From: Firmicutes bacterium ZCTH02-B6
Lineage (GTDB): Bacteria; Bacillota; Limnochordia; Limnochordales; ZCTH02-B6
Reading direction: 5' to 3'
Assembly (NCBI GenBank): GCA_002159155.1
Contig: LZRQ01000064.1
Location: 1 to 16,060 of the forward strand
Length of the DNA: 16,060 nucleotides
Numbering within the stretch: the stretch's first letter is position 1; the number at the start of each line of letters is the position of its first letter. A program made the position numbers and the translations under genes. Of the stretch, positions 1 through 8,271 are shown piece by piece. A model generated the notes under the pieces. That model was not told the origin of the DNA. It did no database searches and saw nothing but the letters and a program-made list of their open reading frames with translations.

Positions 1-309
1 CCGGTGGCCTTGGCGACGGACTGCAATCCCGGGTCGTCGCCCACTGAGTCCATGCAGTTCGTCATTGCCCTCGCCTGCCTTTGCCTGCGCATGACACCGG
101 CGGAGGCCATCGCCGCGGCCACCATCAACGCGGCCCACGCCATCGGGCGGGCTGCGGAAGTGGGGAGCCTCGAGGTGGGCAAGCGGGCGGACATCATCGT
201 CCTGGGAGCGCCCAACCACCAGTTCATCCCGTACAAGCTGGGCATCAACCTGGTCGAGCAGGTCATTATCGACGGCCGGGTCGTGCTGGTGCGCCGGCCC
301 GGCGGATGA
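1..309 (+). CDS. hutI: Imidazolonepropionase, C-terminal part (5' truncated by window)
   Basis: HutI hydrolyses 4-imidazolone-5-propanoate to N-formimino-L-glutamate, the third step of histidine degradation, in the cytoplasm. Only about the last 102 residues are present. They begin with the family signature ATDCNPGSSP, whose Asp is the metal-binding aspartate of this amidohydrolase family. Next comes the helix MTPAEAIAAATINAAHAIGR and the closing beta segment GSLEVGKRADIIVL, which is typical of the C-terminus of amidohydrolases (the composite domain seen in HutI, AtzF and cytosine deaminase). The reading frame is open at the left edge and ends with TGA at 307-309. It lies 53 nt upstream of hutU on the same strand, which supports a hut operon. 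The identity rests on both the motif and the neighbour. Confidence 0.93.
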   Translation, partial: PVALATDCNPGSSPTESMQFVIALACLCLRMTPAEAIAAATINAAHAIGRAAEVGSLEVGKRADIIVLGAPNHQFIPYKLGINLVEQVIIDGRVVLVRRPGG

Positions 310-362
310 GACGAAGCGGCGGTTGCAAGGAAACACGAAGGAAACTTAAAGGGGGTTCTGCC

Positions 363-2024
<1,662 letters not shown>

Positions 2025-2068
2025 GCGGGAGGCGTTGCCCCTGCTCTGCTCAGGCGCCGGAACCAGGG

Positions 2069-2899
2069 CTAGTCGTCCTGGGCACCCGGTTGCGGCGCCG
2101 GGAGGGGTGAGTACGTAACCGACGGTCGGCGGCCGGCCGGCTGCGGGTAAAGGTCCATCAATTGATAGATCAGCGGCGGGAGATCGCAGCGCACCGGTAC
2201 ACCCAGCGCCGTCAACTGTTCGCAGGTGATGGGGTAGTCGTGGGTCCAGCGGCCCTCGGTCAAGGTGCGGGCGATCTCCCTCGCCTTATCCTCGGGGAAC
2301 TTGTCCTTGAGCAGGTCATAGACGGTGTCCTGCACTTGCTGCATCGCCTTGCGGGCCATGTCGGCCATGATCAGCGTCTCGTCATCGATCCGGTCCTTCG
2401 ATTTCTCCTCTAAGACCTTAAGGATGGACGCCGCCGGATAGCCGCCCAGCTGCGGATCGATGGGCCCGACGACCGCATTTTCGTCCATCCAAATCTCGTC
2501 GGCCGCCAGCGCGATCATTGTACCGCCGGACATCGCGTAATGGGGGATGAAGACCGCGGTGCGGGCGGGATGCTTTTTGAGCGCCCGCGCGATCTGCTCC
2601 GACGCGAGCACGAGCCCGCCAGGGGTGTGCAAGATGATGTCTATGGGCACGTCCTTGGGCGTGTTGCGGATTGCCCTTAGGATCTGCTCGGAGTCTTCGA
2701 TGTCGATGTAGCGGCGGGTCAGAAGCCCAAGCAGGCTCATGGACTCCTGCCGGTGGATCAAGGTGATAATTCGGGAACCCCGTATCCGCTGCAGGTGGCG
2801 CACGATGGCGTGGCGGGCGTAGACGAGCCGCCAGCGCTGCCATGCGGGGACCAGCCAGCTCAGGATGAGAAATATCCAAAACAGATCGGTGAAGGTCAC
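2069..2899 (-). CDS. Membrane-anchored ClpP-fold serine protease, SDH_sah (serine dehydrogenase proteinase) family
   Basis: A 276-residue protein with one hydrophobic N-terminal helix (about residues 4-20, LFWIFLILSWLVPAW) followed by a ClpP/crotonase-fold domain. The family signatures are IDIILHTPGGLVLASEQIA (about 89-107) and HYAMSGGTMIALAADEIWMD (about 120-139), where the Ser of MSGG is the expected nucleophile. VVGPIDPQLGGYP follows. This matches the SDH_sah/SppA-like group of Ser-Lys proteases, thought to cleave membrane or secreted peptides. The substrate here is unknown. I prefer the GTG at 2897-2899 because GAGGTGG ends 5 nt before it. The GTG at 2906-2908 would add three residues but overlaps that site. 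The gene is last in the minus-strand block after glcF. It converges on hutU with only 44 nt between stops, and the C-terminal tail is Pro-rich and probably disordered. Confidence 0.85.
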   Translation of the reverse strand: MTFTDLFWIFLILSWLVPAWQRWRLVYARHAIVRHLQRIRGSRIITLIHRQESMSLLGLLTRRYIDIEDSEQILRAIRNTPKDVPIDIILHTPGGLVLASEQIARALKKHPARTAVFIPHYAMSGGTMIALAADEIWMDENAVVGPIDPQLGGYPAASILKVLEEKSKDRIDDETLIMADMARKAMQQVQDTVYDLLKDKFPEDKAREIARTLTEGRWTHDYPITCEQLTALGVPVRCDLPPLIYQLMDLYPQPAGRRPSVTYSPLPAPQPGAQDD

Positions 2900-2909
2900 A
2901 GCTTCCACC

Positions 2910-2999
2910 TCATCCCGTTCGTTTGCGGCTTGCAGCTGCGGATCGGGGACGCATTCATCCCGTTCCGATTACGGCTTGCGGTTGTGGATCGTGCCCTCA
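2910..2999. repeat. Imperfect tandem duplication, about 45 bp, two copies, upstream of the SDH_sah protease
   Basis: Two adjacent copies start at 2910 and 2955. Both begin TCATCCCGTT and share CGGCTTGC and GGATCG in the same order. By eye roughly four in five positions agree, with one single-base gap. The copies fill almost the whole 105-nt gap between the protease start and the glcF stop. On the minus strand the start-proximal copy contains GGGATGAG, which runs into the protease ribosome binding site, and the distal copy contains the related GGGATGA. A short 8-bp direct repeat TCATGCGC (2997-3004 and 3005-3012) follows at the glcF stop. No coding function is visible. Confidence 0.7.
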
Positions 3000-3004
3000 T
3001 GCGC

Positions 3005-4342
3005 TCATGCGCCGGCTCGTGCGCCCCGTGTGCTGCTGTCATCCCCGGTGCTCAAATCGCCTGCCCTGCTGAAGCCGTAAGCCTCCGCCAAGAGCTCCAC
3101 GGGATGGCGGACGTCGACGGCTAGACCACGCTCCCTTAAGCCTTTGGCGATCTGCATGAGACAACCCGGGTTTCCCGTGGCCACCGTGTCGGCGCCGGTG
3201 GACGCGATGGCCGCGATCTTTTTCTCCAATAGCCGCGCCGCCATGGCCGGCTGCAAGATGTTGTACAGCCCCGCGCTGCCGCAGCAGTGGTCCGCGCCGG
3301 GCAGCTCCACCAGGCGCAGGCCCGGGATGGCGCGCAAGAGCTGCCGCGGCTCGCTGCGGATCCCTTGCCCGTGCGCCAGGTGGCAGGCGTCGTGGTAGGC
3401 GACTACCCGGTGGACGGGCTGCGCTGGCGGCACGATGCCAATTCCGGCCAGAAACTCGGCCACATCCCGCACCTTCCCCGCAAACCGCGCCGCCTGGGAG
3501 GCGGCTGCGTCATCTTGGAGAAGATGGCCGTACTCTTTCAGCGTCGACCCGCAGCCGGCGGCGTTAGTAATCACCGCGTCCACGTCGTCCAAGTCAAAGG
3601 CTGCCACGTTGCGCCGGGCAAATGCGCGGGCCGCCTCCCGAGCGCCCGAGTGCAGGTGCAGAGCGCCGCAGCAGCCTTGCCGCGCGGGCACGACGACCTC
3701 GCAGCCGTTGGCGGCGAGTACCCGCGCGGTCGCCCAGTTGACTTCGGGAAACAGGACCTGCGCGACGCAGCCGGTCAAGAGGGCCACCCGGTAACGACGC
3801 AGTCCCTGGGCAGGGATGACGGAGGGCAGGGGCGGACAGGCGGACGGCGCCCCCGGCGGCAAGAGGGCCAACATGCGGCGTACATCCCCAGGCAGCAGGC
3901 CTGCGAGGCGCTTGAGCGCGCCGCGCAGGGACCGTACGGGCCGCAGCGCCGCGGCGAGCCGGCCGGGATACGGGAAAAGCATGTCCCGGAGGAGGGCCAG
4001 GAGTAGGCGCTCACGCCACGGGCGGCGGTACGTGCGCGCGATGTCGGCCCGGGCGGCTTCCAGCAGCTGGCCGTAGGGCACGCCGGCCGGGCAGGCGGTT
4101 TCGCAGGCGCGACACTCAAGACACAGGTCCAGGTGGCCGACGACGTCGGCCGTCCACTCCAGGCGACCCTCGGCCACCGCCCGCATCAGGTACAGGCGAC
4201 CCCGGGGGGAGTCGGCTTCGTTGCCGAGCTCGAGGTAGGTGGGGCAGGCAGACGTGCACAAGCCGCAGTGGACGCAGCGCAGCAACTGGTCCATGGGGAT
4301 GGCTGCTTGCGGCACTGTTTGCGCCGCTTTTCCGCCGGCCAC
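3005..4342 (-). CDS. glcF: Glycolate oxidase iron-sulfur subunit
   Basis: GlcF is the electron-transfer subunit of the membrane-associated glycolate (or related 2-hydroxyacid) oxidase GlcDEF. It takes electrons from the flavoproteins towards the quinone pool. The 445-residue protein has two ferredoxin-type 4Fe-4S motifs: CVHCGLCTSACP with Cys23/26/29/33, and CLECRACETACP with Cys74/77/80/84. Two CCG cysteine-rich domains follow: the first with Cys192, the Cys224-Cys225 pair and Cys264; the second with Cys320, the Cys353-Cys354 pair and Cys394. The order and length fit GlcF. The start is GTG at 4340-4342, with GGGGGGA ending 5 nt upstream, and it lies 15 nt after the glcE stop, indicating coupled translation. 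The last 20 residues (Ser/Thr/Gly/Ala-rich) are a poorly conserved tail. A lactate-oxidase-type role cannot be excluded from sequence alone. Confidence 0.92.
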   Translation of the reverse strand: MAGGKAAQTVPQAAIPMDQLLRCVHCGLCTSACPTYLELGNEADSPRGRLYLMRAVAEGRLEWTADVVGHLDLCLECRACETACPAGVPYGQLLEAARADIARTYRRPWRERLLLALLRDMLFPYPGRLAAALRPVRSLRGALKRLAGLLPGDVRRMLALLPPGAPSACPPLPSVIPAQGLRRYRVALLTGCVAQVLFPEVNWATARVLAANGCEVVVPARQGCCGALHLHSGAREAARAFARRNVAAFDLDDVDAVITNAAGCGSTLKEYGHLLQDDAAASQAARFAGKVRDVAEFLAGIGIVPPAQPVHRVVAYHDACHLAHGQGIRSEPRQLLRAIPGLRLVELPGADHCCGSAGLYNILQPAMAARLLEKKIAAIASTGADTVATGNPGCLMQIAKGLRERGLAVDVRHPVELLAEAYGFSRAGDLSTGDDSSTRGARAGA

Positions 4343-4357
4343 GGCGATCCCCCCGCT

Positions 4358-5761
4358 TCAGATCCCGCCCACATAGCGGCCTGGATTCAAAATCCGGTGC
4401 GGGTCGAACTTCTCCTTCAAAGCCCGCATGAGGAACAGGGATGCGGGCGGATCGCCCCACACGGGCAGCTCTCGTTTGAGTGCGGCAGGGGCGCGCTCCA
4501 CGACCAGGTTGCCGCCCAGATCCCGGCAGCGGGCGAGCCAGCTCAAGATGAGCGACCGGTACACCGCAGCCGCCGCATCCGGTTGCGCCGCCGCCCGAGC
4601 CGCCCGACCTGGTGCCTCACGACCCGGCGCCTCGGCGCCCAAATGCAGCCGTATGATGCCGGCCGCGGCATGAGCGGCGTAAGCCAAGTCCACGCCGGCC
4701 GCGGCTGCCTCCGCCGCAGCTTCCGCAATGAGTGCCGCCGCGCGGTCGCTGGGAACGTGCAGCCGGCAAACGAGGGCTCCTCTTCCTTTGACTGGGCCTG
4801 CCCCTTCCCGGTGGACGGACAGCACCTGGGCGTGGGTTTCGGCCCATGGCAACGGGGTGGCCGCCAGGCGCCCGGTACCCGCGGACTTATCCGCTATGCG
4901 GCATGCCTGCTGTACCGCATAATCCACCTCGTTTTTGGTGCCCGCGAAGCCCACCACCAGCCGCGCCGGCGGCCCGATGATTTCCGCCAGCACCGGCTGC
5001 GCCGGCGCGTCCAACAGCGCTGCCACGACCTCCTCCAGGGCGAGAAGTGCCGTTGCGTCACCTGCTCTCGGCCCGGCCCCGCCCCCCGGGGCAATTGCCA
5101 CCGCACCCCACGCAGCCGGCAGCGGCTGGACCTTGAAGGTGGCTTCGACGATGACACCCAACGTCCCGAGGGCGCCTGTGTGCAGGCGGCCCATGTCGTA
5201 GCCGGCGACGTTTTTGACGACGCGGCCGCCGGAGCGCACCACCGTGCCGTCGGCCCGCACGACCCGCATGCCTAGGAGACGGTCCCGCAGGTGGCCGAAA
5301 CCGGCCCGCAAGGGGCCTGACGTCCCGGTGGCCAACAGCCCGCCGATGGTCGCCCTACCGCCCCCGGGCGGGTCGATGGGCAAAAACTGCCCATGCCGCG
5401 CCAGTTCCGCCTGCAGGTCGTCCAGGCGCATCCCGGCCTGTACGGTCACCGTCAAGTCCGCCGGTTCGTAGTGCACGATCCCGGACAGGCGCCCTAAGTC
5501 CAGGACCACGTCGAGCCGTTCGGGAACGTTACCCAAGCGCATCTGCGTGCCGCCGCCCCTGGGCGCGACTGCGAGCCGGTGGTTATGGCAGTACGCCAAC
5601 ACGCACGCGAGCGTCTCCTCGTCGGGCGGCGCCACGACGGCCCGGGGCACGACGCCGTCCACCGCGTCCCGCGCGGGGTTCGCCGGGCGCACGTGATCAG
5701 GCCCTGCGACGGCCGCGAGCGGCTGCCAGATGGGATCTATTTGTCCCGCGGCTTCGGTCAA
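4358..5761 (-). CDS. glcE: Glycolate oxidase FAD-binding subunit GlcE
   Basis: GlcE is the second FAD-linked subunit of glycolate oxidase. The 467-residue protein has a PCMH-type FAD-binding domain: PRGGGTQMRLG (67-77), then IDPPGGGRATIGGLLATG (about 129-146) and GGRVVKNVAGYDMGRL. It ends with LKEKFDPHRILNPGR, the typical closing motif of the FAD-linked oxidase C-terminal domain. It is longer than the E. coli GlcE of about 350 residues; the extra length lies in Ala/Gly/Pro-rich stretches near residues 245-270 and 375-400, the second including a duplicated EAPGR pentapeptide. The start is TTG at 5759-5761. It is supported by AAAGGAGGT (5768-5776, minus strand) placed 6 nt upstream, one of the best ribosome binding sites in the window. 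It sits between glcD and glcF, so the subunit assignment is firm. Confidence 0.9.
   Translation of the reverse strand: MTEAAGQIDPIWQPLAAVAGPDHVRPANPARDAVDGVVPRAVVAPPDEETLACVLAYCHNHRLAVAPRGGGTQMRLGNVPERLDVVLDLGRLSGIVHYEPADLTVTVQAGMRLDDLQAELARHGQFLPIDPPGGGRATIGGLLATGTSGPLRAGFGHLRDRLLGMRVVRADGTVVRSGGRVVKNVAGYDMGRLHTGALGTLGVIVEATFKVQPLPAAWGAVAIAPGGGAGPRAGDATALLALEEVVAALLDAPAQPVLAEIIGPPARLVVGFAGTKNEVDYAVQQACRIADKSAGTGRLAATPLPWAETHAQVLSVHREGAGPVKGRGALVCRLHVPSDRAAALIAEAAAEAAAAGVDLAYAAHAAAGIIRLHLGAEAPGREAPGRAARAAAQPDAAAAVYRSLILSWLARCRDLGGNLVVERAPAALKRELPVWGDPPASLFLMRALKEKFDPHRILNPGRYVGGI
4605..4634. repeat. In-frame 15-bp tandem duplication inside glcE
   Basis: Two adjacent 15-bp units (4605-4619 and 4620-4634) encode the pentapeptide EAPGR twice in the Ala/Gly-rich linker of GlcE. 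The units differ at four positions, all synonymous on the coding strand. That suggests an old duplication kept in frame. Confidence 0.75.
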
Positions 5762-5767
5762 CGGCGG

Positions 5768-5776
5768 ACCTCCTTT
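5768..5776 (-). promoter_or_regulatory. Ribosome binding site of glcE, decides the TTG start
   Basis: AAAGGAGGT on the minus strand is near-perfect against the 16S rRNA tail and ends 6 nt before the TTG at 5761. It abuts the 16-bp tandem repeat (5777-5824). Confidence 0.85.
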
Positions 5777-5824
5777 CGTGCAGGCGACCTGTCGCGCAGG
5801 CGACCTGTTGTGCAGGCGACCGGT
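5777..5824. repeat. Three-unit 16-bp tandem repeat in the glcD-glcE gap
   Basis: Three head-to-tail 16-bp units lie at 5777-5792 (CGTGCAGGCGACCTGT), 5793-5808 (CGCGCAGGCGACCTGT) and 5809-5824 (TGTGCAGGCGACCGGT). Each contains GCAGGCGACC, and units 1 and 2 differ at only one position. The array occupies about half of the 100-nt gap between the glcD stop and the glcE start. Its left end touches the glcE ribosome binding site, so every glcE transcript from upstream carries it. Confidence 0.9.
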
Positions 5825-5861
5825 CCGGGCGCCGCATCGGCGAACAGCGTCGCGCCAGCCC

Positions 5862-7304
5862 TCAGGCCGGCGCCGGCCGGCGCGGCCGCTGGACTTCCAC
5901 GCACCCGCCGGGAGAGGGAAAGATCTTGCCGGGGTTGCACAGCCCCCGGGGGTTGAAGACCGCCCGCACGTCCAGCATAGCGGCCAAGTCGGCTTCGGAA
6001 AACATGCGGCGCATATGGCTGACCTTCTCTATGCCGACGCCGTGCTCGCCGGTGATCGAGCCGCCCATGTCGATGCAGGCGCTCAAAATCTCATCCGACG
6101 CCTGGATGACCCGGCGGACCTCATCCGGGTTTCGCTCGTCGTACAGCAGGATCGGGTGGATGTTGCCGTCGCCGGCGTGAAACACGTTGGCGATCCGCAG
6201 GCCATACTTGCGCCCGATCTCGGCCGTCAGCGCCAGCATCTCCGGCAGCCGCGTCCGGGGCACCACCCCGTCCTGTGTCACGTAGCTCGGGGCGAGGCGC
6301 CCGAGGGCCCCAAAGGCCTTCTTGCGGCTCATCCACAAGAGCCGCCGTTCTTCCTCGGTGGCGGCGGTGCGCAGCTCCCGCGCCCGGTTGGCCCGGCAGA
6401 TGGCGGCACAGGCTTCCGCTTGCTCATCGAGGCCCACCTCAAGGCCGTCCACCTCGATGATCAGCACCGCGGCGGCGTCCAACGGAAACCCGAACCCGAA
6501 GGCTTCCTCGACCGCCTGGATAACGAGATTGTCCATCATCTCCAATGCCGCGGGGATGATGCCTTGCTCGATGATGCCGGACACGGTGCGGGTCGCGTCG
6601 TCGACGCTGTCGAACACGGCCAAAAGCGTGCGGCAGCCTTCCGGCTCCCGCACCAGGCGCACCACGATCTTGGTAACGATGCCCAGCGTCCCCTCAGAGC
6701 CCGTAACAAGGCCCACCAGGTCGTAGCCGGGCAGGTCCTCGACCGGCCCGCCCAGCTCCACCACTTGCCCGTCGGGCAGCACCAGCTCGACCCCGAGGAT
6801 ATGGTTGACCGTGACGCCGTACTTGAGCGTGTGGGGGCCGCCCGCGTTGGTGCCTACGTTGCCGCCGATGGTGCAGGCGGCCTGGCTGGACGGGTCCGGC
6901 GCGTACAAATACCCCCGCGGCGCCGCCTCCCGGCTGATCCACGCGTTGACGACGCCGGGTTCCACCACCGCGCGGCGGTTGCGGAAGTCCAGGTGGAGAA
7001 TGCGGTTCATGCGGGCAAGGGAAATGATGACCGCGTCGTGCGGGGGAATCGTCGTGCCGCTCAAGGACGTGCCCGCGCCCCGCGGGACAAAGGGAATCCC
7101 GGCGGCGTGGAGCACCCGCACCACCTGCGCGACCTCGGCCGCGGAGCCGGGCAGCACCGCCGCAGCCGGAGCCTGGCGTTCCAGAGTGAACCCGTCGCAC
7201 TCATACACCAGGGTGGCGCTGTTGCCCACGAGCACATGCTCCGGCCCGACGATCTCCGCCAGGCGGGCCAGCACTCGTCCGTCGAGGCCAGCGCGCGGGC
7301 GCAT
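5862..7304 (-). CDS. glcD: Glycolate oxidase subunit GlcD (FAD-linked 2-hydroxyacid dehydrogenase)
   Basis: GlcD is the catalytic FAD subunit that oxidises glycolate (or D-lactate-like 2-hydroxyacids) to the 2-oxoacid. At 480 residues it is close to the usual ~490-500. FAD-binding signatures are PRGAGTSLSG (74-83), YAPDPSSQ (134-141) and IGGNVGTNAGG (146-156), then VTGSEGTLGIVT. The C-terminal oxidase domain has NVFHAGDGNIHP, whose His residues belong to the conserved active-site region, and GEHGVGIEK, followed by FNPRGLCNPGKIFP at the end. The ATG at 7302-7304 follows GGTGA by 6 nt. That GGTGA includes the stop codon of the PAP2 gene, so the two are translationally coupled (6 nt apart). A Pro/Arg-rich tail follows the conserved end. 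The exact substrate cannot be told from sequence. Confidence 0.93.
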   Translation of the reverse strand: MRPRAGLDGRVLARLAEIVGPEHVLVGNSATLVYECDGFTLERQAPAAAVLPGSAAEVAQVVRVLHAAGIPFVPRGAGTSLSGTTIPPHDAVIISLARMNRILHLDFRNRRAVVEPGVVNAWISREAAPRGYLYAPDPSSQAACTIGGNVGTNAGGPHTLKYGVTVNHILGVELVLPDGQVVELGGPVEDLPGYDLVGLVTGSEGTLGIVTKIVVRLVREPEGCRTLLAVFDSVDDATRTVSGIIEQGIIPAALEMMDNLVIQAVEEAFGFGFPLDAAAVLIIEVDGLEVGLDEQAEACAAICRANRARELRTAATEEERRLLWMSRKKAFGALGRLAPSYVTQDGVVPRTRLPEMLALTAEIGRKYGLRIANVFHAGDGNIHPILLYDERNPDEVRRVIQASDEILSACIDMGGSITGEHGVGIEKVSHMRRMFSEADLAAMLDVRAVFNPRGLCNPGKIFPSPGGCVEVQRPRRPAPA

Positions 7305-7310
7305 GCGGCT

Positions 7311-7964
7311 TCACCATCCGGAGGCCTGCTTGATGACGCTGTCAGCGGCCAACAGCCCAATGATGGCTCCCGCCACCACGTCCGACGGCCAGTGGGCTTG
7401 CACCTCGACGCGGGACCAGGCGGCCAGGACGGCCAGCGCGTAAAAAAGCCCCTTGTGTTGAGGGTATTGGTGGGCCAGCACGTGCGCTACGCTAAAGGCG
7501 GTGGCCGAGTGCCCGGAAGGGAACGAGCCGCAGACGCCGATGCTCCATCTGTTCTCGCCGCACGCCGACGGGTCTTCGGTGGGCCGCGGCCGTGAGATGA
7601 CGAGTTTCAGGGCGTTGACGGCGAGCCCCGCCCGCAGGAAGGCGCTGCCGACCATGTCGGCCGTCTGCGGATCGCTTCCCCGCAGGCCGAGGGTCACGGC
7701 CAAGGCGGTCCAGCCGTCGCCCAGGTAGGTGGCGGTGTCAAAAAAGGCTCGCCGCGCGGGGGTGGAAGCTTCCTGGACGGTTTCGTAGAGGCTCTGGTCC
7801 ATCAGAGATACAGCGCCCAGGAAGATGAGCCCAGGTCCCAGGTAGCCCTCGCCGGCGCCAGCGGCGAGAGCGCGCCCGGAGCCTGCGCCCGGCCCCGCCA
7901 GCGGCGCCAGGGAGAGAAATAAGGCAAAAACCAATGGGAAGAGAATACTCGACCGCCGTGTCAT
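7311..7964 (-). CDS. PAP2-family (phosphatidic acid phosphatase 2) phosphatase, membrane or exported
   Basis: A 217-residue protein with the three PAP2 phosphatase motifs intact: KLVISRPRP (K120 with R127-P128, the K-x6-RP motif), PSGH (149-152, His152 the acid/base) and SRVEVQAH (184-191, the SR-x5-H motif, His191 the nucleophile). The N-terminus is a clear signal sequence or anchor (MTRRSSILFPLVFALFLSLA), so the active site should face outside the cytoplasm. Such enzymes remove phosphate from lipid phosphates or undecaprenyl diphosphate; the substrate here is not known. The ATG at 7962-7964 gives the signal sequence its natural start, yet no Shine-Dalgarno site precedes it. Instead TATATT lies 6 nt upstream, which suits a leaderless start. 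It is the first gene of the minus-strand block, 6 nt before glcD. Confidence 0.9.
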   Translation of the reverse strand: MTRRSSILFPLVFALFLSLAPLAGPGAGSGRALAAGAGEGYLGPGLIFLGAVSLMDQSLYETVQEASTPARRAFFDTATYLGDGWTALAVTLGLRGSDPQTADMVGSAFLRAGLAVNALKLVISRPRPTEDPSACGENRWSIGVCGSFPSGHSATAFSVAHVLAHQYPQHKGLFYALAVLAAWSRVEVQAHWPSDVVAGAIIGLLAADSVIKQASGW

Positions 7965-7970
7965 GAGTTG

Positions 7971-7976
7971 AATATA
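7971..7976 (-). promoter_or_regulatory. Candidate -10 box for a leaderless PAP2 transcript
   Basis: TATATT on the minus strand ends 6 nt before the PAP2 ATG. This would put the transcription start at or within a base of the start codon. It is the spacing known for leaderless bacterial genes, and no ribosome binding site is present. No clear -35 element is visible. Confidence 0.4.
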
Positions 7977-8256
7977 CGGGTTACTGGCGATATTTCCTGC
8001 ATTTGCCGGACCTTGCGCGGGCGATCGTCCCGCACCGGTTGGGCGCGCGATAGAGGGCAGGTCTTGGGGTCATATTGTAGAAAATAGACCGATAACAGAC
8101 GCTGTGGACTGCGAGGCGATTCCATTGCCGGTTATACCCGTTGACTTTCGCCTTTCCCCGATGGTCCGGCGTCTGGCGCGCAACTTCTCCCGCTTGACAG
8201 GCATCCCCCTGTCTCGCCTGCTGGCGCCTGACAGCAACGGGGCGGGGTAGCCTCGC

Positions 8257-8266
8257 AAGGAGGGGG
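8257..8266 (+). promoter_or_regulatory. Ribosome binding site of the SirB1-like gene
   Basis: AAGGAGGGGG is followed 5 nt later by the ATG at 8272 (8 nt from its AAGGAGG core). This fixes the start. Confidence 0.85.
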
Positions 8267-8271
8267 ACGAC

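Larger units (their letters stand above)
7965..8271. other. Divergent intergenic region between PAP2 (-) and the SirB1-like gene (+)
   Basis: A 307-nt gap that must hold the start signals for both flanking genes. On the minus strand TATATT (7971-7976) lies 6 nt before the PAP2 ATG. A further minus-strand TACAAT (8074-8079) has no good -35 at 16-18 nt. On the plus strand two -35-like hexamers, TTGACT (8141-8146) and TTGACA (8194-8199), have no convincing -10 at 17 nt. A 6-bp inverted repeat GACAGG-6-CCTGTC (8196-8213) overlaps the second. GCGGG-7-CCCGC (8017-8033) is another small dyad. I see no convincing reading frame or RNA gene here. Confidence 0.5.

Noticed and set aside
81..362. Upstream extension of the hutU reading frame
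   Set aside because: It overlaps hutI and gives a low-complexity Arg/Gly/His-rich stretch. The ATG at 363 has a good ribosome binding site and gives the normal HutU length.
2025..2068. Bidirectional terminator between hutU and the convergent protease gene
   Set aside because: GGCG/CGCC and CCTG/CAGG can pair, but with a 5-nt bulge and no T runs on either side. Too weak to call.
4133..5275. A 380-codon plus-strand open frame opposite glcE and the start of glcF
   Set aside because: No recognisable motif and no ribosome binding site; it is the shadow of the conserved minus-strand genes.
5730..7595. A 621-codon open frame on the plus strand, antisense to glcD and parts of glcE and PAP2
   Set aside because: Its translation is rich in Arg, His, Gly and Ala without any domain, while the minus strand encodes clear GlcD motifs. 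Long antisense frames are expected at this GC content.
7965..8271. A gene in the 307-nt divergent gap
   Set aside because: Open frames there lack ribosome binding sites and resemble nothing; the plus-strand frames are short and the minus-strand ones run antisense into the SirB1-like gene.
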